Counted from the first letter of the stretch, positions 1 through 8,750 are shown. The stretch: 64,000 nucleotides of DNA from JBIQJD01 sp044507695 (GCA_044507695.1 JBIQJD010000009.1:1-64000); one strand, 5' to 3'. Notes: generated by a model from the letters alone, not told the origin. Numbers and translations: made by a program.

Positions 1-820
1 CTCTACACGAGTGCGTGGATTGAAACATACTGCCGCTTGGCGGCACGTGTATTGGCTTGCGTCGCACTCTACACGAGTGCGTGGATTGAAACATATTGTT
101 TCCAACATATTTGCGGCGAAGAAGGCGTCGCACTCTACACGAGTGCGTGGATTGAAACATTAACTGCGATAAGCGGCAACCTTGGCACCTTAACGTCGCA
201 CTCTACACGAGTGCGTGGATTGAAACTTTAAAAATAAAGTAGGGAATTCACTAAACCAGGTCGCACTCTACACGAGTGCGTGGATTGAAACAAATGTAAA
301 AATCAAATCAAGAGTTTGTGCAGCCGTCGCACTCTACACGAGTGCGTGGATTGAAACTTATCACTGTTAAGAACGCTTGTCCTTTCTCGCCGTCGCACTC
401 TACACGAGTGCGTGGATTGAAACTGATTCTGAGTTTGTTTCCCCTTGCTCTCTTTTAGTCGCACTCTACACGAGTGCGTGGATTGAAACTTTATTGGAAT
501 AGCAGTTCAACAGGTGACTTAATGTCCTACTCTACACGAGTGCGTGGATTGAAACCCTTTATAACTGTTTGTTGTTGCTACGCTAAAATGTCGCACTCTA
601 CACGAGTGCGTGGATTGAAACATTATAAAGTGCTGTCAATGCTTTTAATGAAGCCGTCGCACTCTACACGAGTGCGTGGATTGAAACCCGTTGAACAGAT
701 TGAAGAACAGCACAGTGATAGCGTCGCACTCTACACGAGTGCGTGGATTGAAACAACAAAAAGATGGCAGCATAATTTTTGTTTCAATGTCGCACTCTAC
801 ACGAGTGCGTGGATTGAAAC
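1..820 (+). CRISPR. Type I-C-like CRISPR array, 13 repeats, cut at the left window edge
   Basis: The repeat is 32 bp, beginning GTCGCACTC and ending GTGGATTGAAAC, with an internal 6-bp stem (GCACTC/GAGTGC). Repeats start at 61, 127, 195, 260, 326, 392, 458, 524, 590, 656, 723 and 789; positions 1-26 are the 3' part of a further repeat. The twelve spacers are 33-36 bp, mostly 34. The repeat at 524-555 differs at bases 4-5 (CT for GC), which breaks part of the stem. The GTCGC...GTGGATTGAAAC form is known from subtype I-C arrays. By that orientation the leader and newest spacers lie left of the window, so this is the older end. No cas gene is present here. Spacer targets could not be searched. 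Confidence 0.97.
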
Positions 821-847
821 TCAATCAGTAACCAGACCAGAACCCGC

Positions 848-1669
848 AAAACAGAAAATGAAGCCTCGTTAGAGGCGGTATATTTATAGAAACATGAATA
901 CAAAATATAATCAGAGTTCCGTTAGAAACGATATAAATGTTTGCCAATTGCAACGCGCTATATCATCCCTAAAGGGATTTGGGTTCGTTCTTGCGTTTTT
1001 TTTCTATAAATATTTCATCCCTAACGGGATTTAGAAAAGAAGAGGTTGTTAATAAAAATTGAGCCTCGTTAGAGGCGGTATATTTATAGAAACATGAATA
1101 CAAAATTAAAATCAGAGTTCCGTTAGGAACGATATAAGATGTTATGCCATTGCAGCACGCTATATCATCCCTAAAGGAATTTGGGTTCGTTCCTGGCTTT
1201 TTCTTTCTAGAAATATTTCATCCCTAACGGGATTCATTTAGAAAATATTTGTAAGGGAAATGTATATGATTTTGGTAATCATAAAACAGAAAATGAAGCC
1301 TCGTTAGAGGCGGTATATTTCTAGTAACATGAACATAAAATTAAAATAAGAGTTCCGTTAGAAACGAATAAATGTTTGCCAATTGCTGCGTGTTATATCA
1401 TCCCTAAAGGGATTTGGGTTCGTTCTGGGCTTTTCTTTTCTAGAAATATTTCATCCCTAGTGGGATTTAGAATAGAAGAGGTTGTTAATAAAAATTGAGC
1501 CTCGTTAGAGGCGGTATATTTATAGAAACATGAATACAAAATTAAAATAAGAGTTCCGTTAGGAACGATATAAATGTTTGCCAATTGCAGCGCGCTATAT
1601 CATCCCTAAAGGGATTTGGGCTCGTTCTCGGGCTTTTCTTTTCTAGAAATATTTCATCCCTAGCGGGAT
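848..1669. repeat. Four copies of a four-hairpin REP/BIME-like unit
   Basis: Each unit of about 170 bp carries four short palindromes in fixed order: GCCTCGTTAGAGGC, GTTCCGTTAGGAAC (or GAAAC), ATCCCTAAAGGGAT and ATCCCTAACGGGAT. Units lie at 863-1030, 1063-1233, 1298-1466 and 1499-1669. The first two hairpins carry CGTTAG in the loop and the last two the inverse CTAA(C/A)G, so each unit is an inverted pair of pairs. Spacings of 200, 235 and 201 bp, together with shared joining sequence, show that a two-unit block of about 435 bp was duplicated (848 onward matches 1283 onward). Known REP elements are moved by RAYT/Y1 transposases; none is in the window. Apparent ORFs here are read-through of the repeats. 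Confidence 0.85.
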
Positions 1670-1670
1670 T

Positions 1671-1830
1671 TAGCGGGAATATTAATACAGCCAGGTTCTT
1701 TTTCAAACAGCTCCGTGAAGAAGAATCAAATAGTAAAATCAGAATTGATGCTTTGCTTCAGCTTTTGGCTTATCTTATTACTAATATATCCCAGAACATA
1801 TTGCCGCTGATAATAAATTATTTTTCTTGA
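1671..1830 (+). pseudogene. Possible 3' remnant of a protein gene
   Basis: A reading frame of about 50 codons runs from the edge of the last REP-like hairpin to a TGA at 1828-1830. The codons look like those of neighbouring genes, and the product would have an amphipathic Arg/Glu-rich part followed by a hydrophobic tail (LLAYLITNI, then ILPLIINYF). There is no start codon or ribosome binding site outside the repeat. It may be the tail of a gene whose 5' part was lost when the repeats arrived, or chance. I do not recognise the family. Confidence 0.2.
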
Positions 1831-2069
1831 TCTCAACTTTTTCATTCGTTAAGTTCTGGAGAAATAAACAGACTCCTTTCAACAAATTCAATTACATAAT
1901 CTGGCATAGAAGATACGAAGTAAAACAGCACGGAAAGATGAATTAACTTAAAGGTATTATAAACAGGTTCCCGGAGAAAAATAACAGATTAGCGTAACAT
2001 GATTTTATTCCATCATATAAACTTTCAATCCCTGAATATTATTAATTATCCTGCAGGAAGGAGTGCAAT
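1831..2069. other. Intergenic region upstream of the 2070 gene
   Basis: AT-rich sequence with no coding frame or strong hairpin recognised. Its only clear signal is the strong Shine-Dalgarno run AGGAAGGAG at about 2055-2063, which fixes the ATG at 2070. Confidence 0.5.
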
Positions 2070-2684
2070 ATGTACACGTATGAATCGCTTGCAAAGTTAA
2101 GCAGAGATGAGCTTGAAAATATTCTCCGCACGGGAACACCGCCTGATTTAGAGGAGCTTAACGGGTATATTTACTGCGGCTGGAATCATGAATGGATAGG
2201 GAATTTATCGGGCAAAAAATTTAAAAAAGGGTTTATGAAAAAGAACGGAAAAAATTTCGGCTTCAATGAAATTGTAATTCAGGATGGAAAGGAATACCTG
2301 GGCGAGTGGAAACAGCGGCTGACAAAAAGCGGAAAGCCGGAACAGCTTGGATATTTCCGTACTTCATACGTAAAGGATGAACCTGATATAAAACTTTATC
2401 GTCCTTACAGGCATCTTGCTCACTTCAACTATAATATTGATGGTTTTCATAAATGGTATCACAGCTTCTTCAGGGTAATACGGGATTTTGTTGTTTGTCC
2501 TAATGAAGGTGATAACACGCTGATGCTTTGCAAGGCGTATCTGCGCGTTTTTCCTTTTCTGAATATCTTTTATTGTTATTTTTTACTTGGGCACAGGGAG
2601 AAGATAAAATATCTCCCGTGGGCTGCTGAAGAAACGGGTGTGCAGGGTTTAACGCAGGATATGAGTTTGGTTGATCAGGAGTGA
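2070..2684 (+). CDS. Hypothetical protein, 204 aa
   Basis: The family is not recognised. The ATG follows an excellent AGGAAGGAG Shine-Dalgarno site at 7-8 bp spacing. The first 25 residues form a short charged helix (SLAKLSRDELENIL). A region rich in Trp, Gly and Lys follows (GYIYCGWNHEWIGNLSGKKFKKGF), then EYLGEWKQR. The C-terminal half has a hydrophobic stretch (AYLRVFPFLNIFYCYFLL, about residues 157-174) that could be one membrane segment or a buried helix. There is no signal peptide. It stands alone between the repeat cluster and the convergent efflux operon, so context gives no function. Confidence 0.75.
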   Translation: MYTYESLAKLSRDELENILRTGTPPDLEELNGYIYCGWNHEWIGNLSGKKFKKGFMKKNGKNFGFNEIVIQDGKEYLGEWKQRLTKSGKPEQLGYFRTSYVKDEPDIKLYRPYRHLAHFNYNIDGFHKWYHSFFRVIRDFVVCPNEGDNTLMLCKAYLRVFPFLNIFYCYFLLGHREKIKYLPWAAEETGVQGLTQDMSLVDQE

Positions 2685-2782
2685 TTCTTCAGTCATGGTA
2701 TGGATTATGACTGCCGCGTTTTACTATGACCGGTGCTTAAGATTTCCCGCCAGAAGACTTACTCGAAATGGCAAGTGTAAGT

Positions 2783-2810
2783 GTAGAGAATTCACATGTG
2801 AATTTTCTAC
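2783..2810. repeat. 28-bp near-perfect palindrome at the end of the TolC gene
   Basis: GTAGAGAATTCAC and GTGAATTTTCTAC pair with a single G-U mismatch around a central AT. The palindrome includes the stop codon of the channel gene on the minus strand. It has no U-tract, so a rho-independent terminator is uncertain. A related palindrome lies at 4144-4165, just upstream of the same gene. Confidence 0.6.
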
Positions 2811-4105
2811 TGTATTAATCTTCCGCTGAGGCGAAGGAGTTCAGTCTCGGCGTTCTTGGCTGCAAATTGAGCGTTCACAAGACGGCTTTGTGCATCAATT
2901 AAATTTACCTGTGCTTCACGGAATTCAAGCTGTGTAATATTGCCGAGGCGAAGGCGTTCAAGAGCAATGTTTACATTCTCTTCAGTGATCTGAAGATTAT
3001 CAGATTCAAGTTCAACAAGGCGGAGGCTGTTTTCATAAGCTTTGTATAAATTCTGAAGTTCGGCTTCAACACGGTTTTTAACTTCACTTAATCCTGTCTC
3101 ACTTATTTCAATTCCAATTGCGGCATTTTCCATCTGCCTTCTCGTATTCAAACCGTTAAATAAATTCCATGATGCTCTAACGCCGTATGTAAATCCTCTG
3201 TTCTGATTTGATTTTGTAAATCCGGCTTCAGATTCCGAGCGGAGAAAATTATAGCTGCCGAACAAACTTATCTGCGGAAATAAACCTGAACGTGCAATTG
3301 AAAGTTCTGTTTGTGCAAGATTAACATTTTCTTCTGCTCTTCGTAATTCCGAGTTTCTTTCGAGCACTTCATTCTTTAATTCATTAAGATTGAGATCAGT
3401 GCTGTAAATAATTGTATCACTAACGCTAAATTCCGCATCAGCATTTCTGCCAAGCAGTTGGTTTAAGCGTGTTTTTGATTGTGAATAATTAAGTTCAGCC
3501 TGAAGCAGGAGCGAGCGGTCTTCATTAAGATCAGCCTGTGCCTGGAGCAGTTCAAATTTTGAACCGGAGCCAACATCTCTCTTCTGATCCGCAAGCTTAA
3601 CGCGTTCTTCGGAAATTGCAATACTTCTTGTAATTACTTCAAGCACAACTCCCTGTCTTACCAGATCATAATATGTAAAAGTTATATCGGCTATATTGTT
3701 TTCAACAGCAAGTTTATAATTAAGCTCACCTATTTCATTTAATCTTTTTAGCTTATCAAGCGAAGCAAACATTCTGAAGCCGTCAAAGATTGTCCAGTTT
3801 AAAGCAACCGCAGCATTAAGATTATTTGCTTTTGCGCCTGATCTATCTATAGTTCTGCCGTCAAAATATTCCTGCCGTGTAGTTGTATTGCTTTCGGAGT
3901 AAGTTCCTTCAGCATCAAGTTCAGGAAGAAAGCCGGCATTGCCGAGCGATAAATTGTTTGCAGCAATTTCTTTTTCACCCGAAGCGATTGTAATTGAGAA
4001 ATTATTTTTTAAAGCTATTTGAATTGCATCCTGAAGAGTCAGAAGTTCCTGTGCGAATGATGCTGCTGCAGAAATAAGAATGAACAATATTATTTTGAAA
4101 TTCAT
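2807..4105 (-). CDS. TolC family outer membrane efflux channel
   Basis: The 432-aa outer membrane factor should form the exit duct of the RND pump encoded just upstream. A signal peptide is clear (hydrophobic residues 4-16, cleavage likely after AASFA at residue 18). The mature protein shows the two tandem OEP repeats of the TolC family: long heptad-like helices with Leu/Ala/Glu pattern, and beta strands with aromatic residues (SLFGSYNF, TYGVRASWNLFNG). Length is usual for the family. It is the last gene of a three-gene operon, 70 bp after the pump gene, and that gap contains a palindrome. The substrate cannot be told from sequence. Confidence 0.93.
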   Translation of the reverse strand: MNFKIILFILISAAASFAQELLTLQDAIQIALKNNFSITIASGEKEIAANNLSLGNAGFLPELDAEGTYSESNTTTRQEYFDGRTIDRSGAKANNLNAAVALNWTIFDGFRMFASLDKLKRLNEIGELNYKLAVENNIADITFTYYDLVRQGVVLEVITRSIAISEERVKLADQKRDVGSGSKFELLQAQADLNEDRSLLLQAELNYSQSKTRLNQLLGRNADAEFSVSDTIIYSTDLNLNELKNEVLERNSELRRAEENVNLAQTELSIARSGLFPQISLFGSYNFLRSESEAGFTKSNQNRGFTYGVRASWNLFNGLNTRRQMENAAIGIEISETGLSEVKNRVEAELQNLYKAYENSLRLVELESDNLQITEENVNIALERLRLGNITQLEFREAQVNLIDAQSRLVNAQFAAKNAETELLRLSGRLIQ

Positions 4106-4143
4106 AAGCTGGTATTGAGATTTTTTTCCTTATTAAAACTACA

Positions 4144-4165
4144 GGGAATTCACTTGTAAATTCCC
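4144..4165. repeat. 22-bp palindrome between the RND pump and TolC genes
   Basis: GGGAATTCAC and GTAAATTCCC form a stem of about 9-10 bp around TT, in the 70-bp gap between the pump stop and the channel start. The core GAATTCAC(A/T)TGT(G/A)AATT is shared with 2783-2810. It could be an mRNA-stabilising or processing hairpin, or a copy of a dispersed repeat. Confidence 0.5.
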
Positions 4166-4175
4166 CATAAATAAA

Positions 4176-7100
4176 TCAAGAATTTACTGCAAGTTCTTCC
4201 TCATCAACTTCTTCAAGTTCTGTAACATTAGAAACAGAAGCAGTTGCAGTTGAGAAGTAAGAATAAATTGCAGGGATAATTAATAATGTTAAAAATGTTG
4301 AGAAAATTAATCCGCCAATAACTGCAATTCCCATTGAAACACGGCTTTCAGAACCGGCACCAAGGGCAAGGGCAATCGGCAGAATTCCAAGTATGGTTGA
4401 TAAACTTGTCATCAATATCGGGCGCAGTCTTGCAGCCGCTGCATCTTTAACAGCTTCAATTTTACTTAAGCCTGCTGCTTTTCTCTGGTTTGCAAATTCA
4501 ACTATAAGAATTCCATTCTTTGTAACCAAACCAATAAGCATAATGATACCAATTTCACTGAAGATGTTTAATGTTTGATTGAAATACCAGAGAGATATAA
4601 CCGCGCCTGCAATTGCCAGCGGTACAGTAAACAGAATAATAAACGGATCGCGGAAACTTTCAAACTGCGCTGCAAGCACAAGATAAATCAATCCAAGTGC
4701 AAGAAGGAAAGCAAAAATAAGGCTTGATGAACTTTCAGCAAAATCTTTTGAAGCACCGCTTAGTGCAGTTGAGAATGTTTCATCAAGAACCTTCTCTGCA
4801 ACCTGATCCATTGCGGCAATTCCATCGCCAAGAGTTTTGCCGGGTGCAAGTCCCGCAGAAACAGTTGCAGAAACATACCTGTTAAACCTGTAAAGAGCAG
4901 GCGGAGTAGATTGTTCAGAAGTTGTTATAACATTATCAAGCTGAATCAAATCACCCCGGTTATTTTTAACATAGAGTGATTTTAAATCAAGCGGTTCATC
5001 ACGATTCTCGCGCGCAACCTGCCCGATTACCTGGTATTGTTTTCCATCCTTAATAAAAAATCCAAAGCGCTGCCCGCTGAAAGCAGATTGAATTGTTTGT
5101 GCAATATCAATTGTAGATACTCCAAGATTTCTTGCACGCTGGCGGTCAATAGTAATTTTCAATTCAGGTTTATTGAATTTCAAATTAACATCAACAATTG
5201 AAAATGTTGGATTAGCTGAAGCTTCATCAAGGAATTTGGGGAGTACTTCACGAAGCTTTTCAAAATTAGGCGCCTGGATTACATACTGAACCGGAAGCCC
5301 GCCTCTTCCGCCGCCGATTGTTTGCTGCTGGGTAACAAAAACACGCGCTTGTGTATATGCACGCATATCGGCAGAAATATCATCTGCAATTTGCTGCTGT
5401 GTTCTTATTCTTTTATCCGGCGGAGTGAGCATTAAGGATAAATATCCTGAGTTAACCGAACCTGATGCACCAAAGCCGGGAGAAGTAATAGAAATAATCG
5501 CTTCTTTTTCAGGGATGGAATCATTTACAGCTTCAATAAGCCTGTCCATGAATGTATCCATATAATCGAATGTAGCGCCTTCGGGAGCTGTAATAGAAAA
5601 TTGAAGCCTGCTTCGGTCTTCAAGCGGTGCAAGTTCAGAAGGAAGATTTGTACCAACAAAATAAATCGCCAAAAACAAAATTATAATAATTGGAAATGCA
5701 AGCCATCTTTTCCTCAAGAAGCTGTCAAGACTATCTTTATACTGCTTGTTCATTTTAATAAAGAATGGTTCTGTTTTATTATAGAACCAGTTATGATGCT
5801 CGCGTCTTTTTAAAATTCTGCTGCTAAGCATTGGAGTAAGAGTAAGCGCAACAAAAGCAGATATAATTACTGATCCGGCAACAACAATTCCAAACTCACG
5901 GAAAAGTCTTCCTGTTAATCCTGAAAGAAAAATTACGGGAAGGAAAACAGAAGCAAGAGCAATTGTAGTAGAAAGTACAGCGAAGAAAATTTCAGCCGTA
6001 CCTCTTCTGCCCGCTTCCATCGGCTCCATTTTACCTTCAATCTTGGTGTAAATATTTTCAAGCACAACAATAGCATCATCTACAACAAGACCGATTGCCA
6101 GAACAATACCAAGCAGGGTGAGAACGTTAATAGAAAAATCAGCTATGTACATTACGAAGAATGCACCGATAAGAGAGATTGGGATTGCAATAACAGGGAT
6201 AACTGTTGTGCGCCAATCACGCAGGAACAAAAATATAATAAGCACAACAAGTCCGAACGCAACAAACACAGTTTGTTCTACTTCTGTTATTGATTCACGG
6301 ATGTATTCTGTTACATCAAAGCCGATTCCTGTTTCAATATCAGAGGGGAGGCTTTTTTTAATCTGCTCGAGTCTTTTATAAAATTCATCAGCAATTGCAA
6401 TGTTGTTTGCGCCGGGCTGTGCAACAAGCACAACACCAACCATCGGAATTCCATCACGTTTAAGAATTGTGCGTAAATTTTCAGCATCAAGTTTTGCAGT
6501 GCCAATATCTTTAAAGCGTACTATTTTACCCGCATCTTCTTTAATTATAAGATTATTAAAATCTTCTTCATCCTGCAGCCTGCCGATTGTTCTGATTGAA
6601 AGCTCTGTATTATTTCCTTCAATTAAACCGGTAGGAAGTTCAACATTCTCACGATTTAAAGCATCTCTTATATCAAGCGGGGTTAGATTATATGCAGCAA
6701 GTTTTGCAGGATCAAGCCACATCCTCATTGAATATCTTTTTTCTCCCCAAATTCTTACTTCACTAACTCCGGGTATTGTCTGAAATCTTTCTTTAAAAAC
6801 ATTATTTGCAAGTTCAGATAATTCAAGAAGATTTCTTGTATCGCTTTTAACTGACATAAATACAATCGGCGTAGCATCTGCATCAGCTTTTGTAACAATA
6901 GGAACTTCAACATCCGGCGGAAGGTTACGGATTGCGCGTGATACCCTGTCCCTAACATCATTTGCTGCAGCTTCAAGATCAACATCGAGATCAAACTCAA
7001 CAGTAATTGAGCTTCTACCATCCCTGCTGACAGAAGTGAGTGATCTGATACCGGCGATACCATTTACAGATTCCTCAATCGGTTCTGTTATCTGGGATTC

Positions 7101-7277
7101 AATAACATCTGCATTTGCACCAACGTATGTTGTACTAACTGTGATAATTGGTGGATCAACGGCGGGATATTCTCTGACTCCCAAAAATGTATAGCCGATT
7201 ATGCCAAACAATACAATAACGATTGACATCACAATCGCTAACACAGGTCTTTTAATACTAACGGATGATAAACTCAT
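4176..7277 (-). CDS. RND multidrug efflux pump, AcrB/HAE1 type
   Basis: The 1033-aa inner membrane proton-driven transporter has the full RND plan: a membrane helix at about residues 12-32, a large periplasmic porter loop, six helices, a second periplasmic loop after about residue 560, and five C-terminal helices. The paired Asp residues of the fourth helix are present (GLVVDDAIVVLENI, D400 and D401), the proton relay of the family. The length and the GGRGGLPVQYVI segment fit hydrophobic-drug (HAE1) pumps rather than metal pumps of the CzcA type. It begins 10 bp after the adaptor gene, so the two are surely co-transcribed. No local regulator is visible. Confidence 0.95.
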   Translation of the reverse strand: MSLSSVSIKRPVLAIVMSIVIVLFGIIGYTFLGVREYPAVDPPIITVSTTYVGANADVIESQITEPIEESVNGIAGIRSLTSVSRDGRSSITVEFDLDVDLEAAANDVRDRVSRAIRNLPPDVEVPIVTKADADATPIVFMSVKSDTRNLLELSELANNVFKERFQTIPGVSEVRIWGEKRYSMRMWLDPAKLAAYNLTPLDIRDALNRENVELPTGLIEGNNTELSIRTIGRLQDEEDFNNLIIKEDAGKIVRFKDIGTAKLDAENLRTILKRDGIPMVGVVLVAQPGANNIAIADEFYKRLEQIKKSLPSDIETGIGFDVTEYIRESITEVEQTVFVAFGLVVLIIFLFLRDWRTTVIPVIAIPISLIGAFFVMYIADFSINVLTLLGIVLAIGLVVDDAIVVLENIYTKIEGKMEPMEAGRRGTAEIFFAVLSTTIALASVFLPVIFLSGLTGRLFREFGIVVAGSVIISAFVALTLTPMLSSRILKRREHHNWFYNKTEPFFIKMNKQYKDSLDSFLRKRWLAFPIIIILFLAIYFVGTNLPSELAPLEDRSRLQFSITAPEGATFDYMDTFMDRLIEAVNDSIPEKEAIISITSPGFGASGSVNSGYLSLMLTPPDKRIRTQQQIADDISADMRAYTQARVFVTQQQTIGGGRGGLPVQYVIQAPNFEKLREVLPKFLDEASANPTFSIVDVNLKFNKPELKITIDRQRARNLGVSTIDIAQTIQSAFSGQRFGFFIKDGKQYQVIGQVARENRDEPLDLKSLYVKNNRGDLIQLDNVITTSEQSTPPALYRFNRYVSATVSAGLAPGKTLGDGIAAMDQVAEKVLDETFSTALSGASKDFAESSSSLIFAFLLALGLIYLVLAAQFESFRDPFIILFTVPLAIAGAVISLWYFNQTLNIFSEIGIIMLIGLVTKNGILIVEFANQRKAAGLSKIEAVKDAAAARLRPILMTSLSTILGILPIALALGAGSESRVSMGIAVIGGLIFSTFLTLLIIPAIYSYFSTATASVSNVTELEEVDEEELAVNS

Positions 7278-7287
7278 AGGAATCTCG

Positions 7288-8358
7288 CTAATTAAATTCA
7301 GAAACGGAAAGCGGCATACCCGGTTTAATCTGCAGAATACCGGAAGTAATTACAGTATCATTTTCCGAAATACCGCTGGTTATCTGCACACGTGTATCTG
7401 TTCGTATACCGGTTTCAACCTGCTGGGGATAAGCTTTCCCGTCCTTCAATAAAATTACTTTTTGTCCTTTTAATTCAGGAACAATTGCCTGAGTTGGTAT
7501 AAGAAATGCATCTTTAATTTCGTTAAGAATTAATTTTACATCAGCAAAAGAACCGGGAATAATTTTGCGTTCAGTGTTCTGGTACAATGCACGGATTTTT
7601 AAGGTTCGTGTAACAGGATCAATTTTTGGTTCAACAGCGTAAACACTTCCTGTATAAATTTGATTATCTCCTTCAACTTTAAATTGAACTTTATCTCCAA
7701 ATTTTACCATGCCGGCATATTTTTCAGGAATTGAAAAATCAATTTTAACGGGATTTATATTCTGCAAACTTGCAATAACAGTTGAAGTTGTAACGTAACT
7801 ACCCTCACTTACATTCTTTAATCCAATTACGCCGCTGAAAGGAGCTCTTATTTCTGTTTCATCAATCTTTGCCTGGATAAGCTGAATTTCTGCCTTAGCA
7901 ACGTTAAGTTCGTTAAGTGATACATCATAATCTTCCTGGCTGATTGCTTCCTTTTCAAGCAAGGTTCTCTGGCGGAATTCACGGTCAGCAATTAATTCCA
8001 ATCTGTATTTAGCACGAGCAAGTTCTGCCTGAAGTTCGGCATCATTTATTTTAACGAGAAGTTCACCCTCTTTTACGCTGCTTCCTTCTTTGAAAGCAAT
8101 CTTAGTAATTTTTCCGGCAACTTCACTCATCAGATTCACTTCTTCATTTGCAAGCACGGTACCGCTGGTTAAAACATTATTTGCAAGCGCTTCGGGTTTT
8201 ACAATATGTGCTTTAACAGGAAGAGCTGCAGAAATATTTGCCTGCGCAGTTCCGGTGTTTGAATCATCATCTGAAAAATTAATTTTAGGAAGTATTAGTA
8301 AGATAAGAATTACAATTACTACTGAAGTAATGAGAATGGTTTTGTTTCGTTTCGGCAT
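7288..8358 (-). CDS. RND efflux periplasmic adaptor subunit (HlyD/MFP family)
   Basis: The 356-aa membrane fusion protein should bridge the pump and the outer membrane channel. An N-terminal anchor (residues 6-24) has no lipobox cysteine. It is followed by a lipoyl-like domain (about 70-105, with GKITKIAFKEGSSVKEGELLVKI), an alpha hairpin, the second lipoyl half (APFSGVIGLKNVSEGSYV), a beta barrel and the membrane-proximal domain. It is the first gene of the operon. The 140 bp upstream hold its promoter and the terminator of the neighbouring L31 gene. Confidence 0.94.
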   Translation of the reverse strand: MPKRNKTILITSVVIVILILLILPKINFSDDDSNTGTAQANISAALPVKAHIVKPEALANNVLTSGTVLANEEVNLMSEVAGKITKIAFKEGSSVKEGELLVKINDAELQAELARAKYRLELIADREFRQRTLLEKEAISQEDYDVSLNELNVAKAEIQLIQAKIDETEIRAPFSGVIGLKNVSEGSYVTTSTVIASLQNINPVKIDFSIPEKYAGMVKFGDKVQFKVEGDNQIYTGSVYAVEPKIDPVTRTLKIRALYQNTERKIIPGSFADVKLILNEIKDAFLIPTQAIVPELKGQKVILLKDGKAYPQQVETGIRTDTRVQITSGISENDTVITSGILQIKPGMPLSVSEFN

Positions 8359-8451
8359 ATATTTGAAAAAATTTAATTTGAAGAATTATGAAAATGTGGA
8401 ATAAAATAAATTCTTACAACATAAAAATTAGTGGATTGTTCCAACCCAAAC

Positions 8452-8474
8452 AAAAAAGCCCCAAACATGGGGCT
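8452..8474 (-). terminator. Rho-independent terminator of the L31 gene
   Basis: Read on the minus strand, AGCCCC and GGGGCT form a GC-rich 6-bp stem with a short loop, followed by a run of U. It lies about 28 bp after the rpmE2 stop codon. Confidence 0.85.
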
Positions 8475-8501
8475 GAAAAAATTTTACTTTGGGAGATTTG
8501 A

Positions 8502-8750
8502 TCAGCTTTTTTTCGCGTATTTCTTTTTGAATTTTTCTACTCTTCCCGCTGTATCAACAAGCTTCTGTTTTCCTGTAAAGAAAGGATGAGACGCGCTTGA
8601 AATCTCAAGTTTAACCAGCGGATATGTATTTCCATCTTCCCATTGAATGGTATCGTTTGTCTGAATGGTAGACCGGGTCAAAACCATAAAGTCAGCAGAA
8701 GCGTCCTGAAACACTACCGGCCTGTAATTCGGGTGAATACCTTTTTTCAT
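8502..8750 (-). CDS. rpmE2: 50S ribosomal protein L31, type B
   Basis: The 82-aa protein begins MKKGIHPNYRPVVFQD and contains SHPFFTGKQK and GRVEKFKKKY, the signature of type B L31. The CxxC zinc-binding cysteines of type A are absent. Type B L31 replaces the zinc form on the large subunit, in many bacteria under zinc limitation; in this lineage it may simply be the only copy. The gene is monocistronic with its own terminator at 8452-8474. Confidence 0.96.
   Translation of the reverse strand: MKKGIHPNYRPVVFQDASADFMVLTRSTIQTNDTIQWEDGNTYPLVKLEISSASHPFFTGKQKLVDTAGRVEKFKKKYAKKS

Noticed and set aside
227..259. Spacer with AGGGAATTCACT, matching 12 bases at 4143-4154
   Set aside because: The match is limited to a short palindrome-type word that recurs near tolC; too short to be a protospacer match. 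A full spacer search would decide.
37..872. Open frames of 64 and 132 aa within the array (repeated VALYTSAWIET or SHSTRVRGLK peptides)
   Set aside because: They are translations of CRISPR repeats and spacers; the repeating peptides come from the 32-bp repeat.
1393..1670. Open frames over the REP-like units, including an ATG at 1585
   Set aside because: The N-terminal parts are hairpin sequence and differ between copies; only the tail after 1671 is kept as a possible remnant.
2690..2713. CAGTCAT/ATGACTG hairpin after the 2070 gene as a terminator
   Set aside because: The stem has 7 bp but only a weak T-run (CCGCGTTTT) after a GC stretch; not convincing enough to list.
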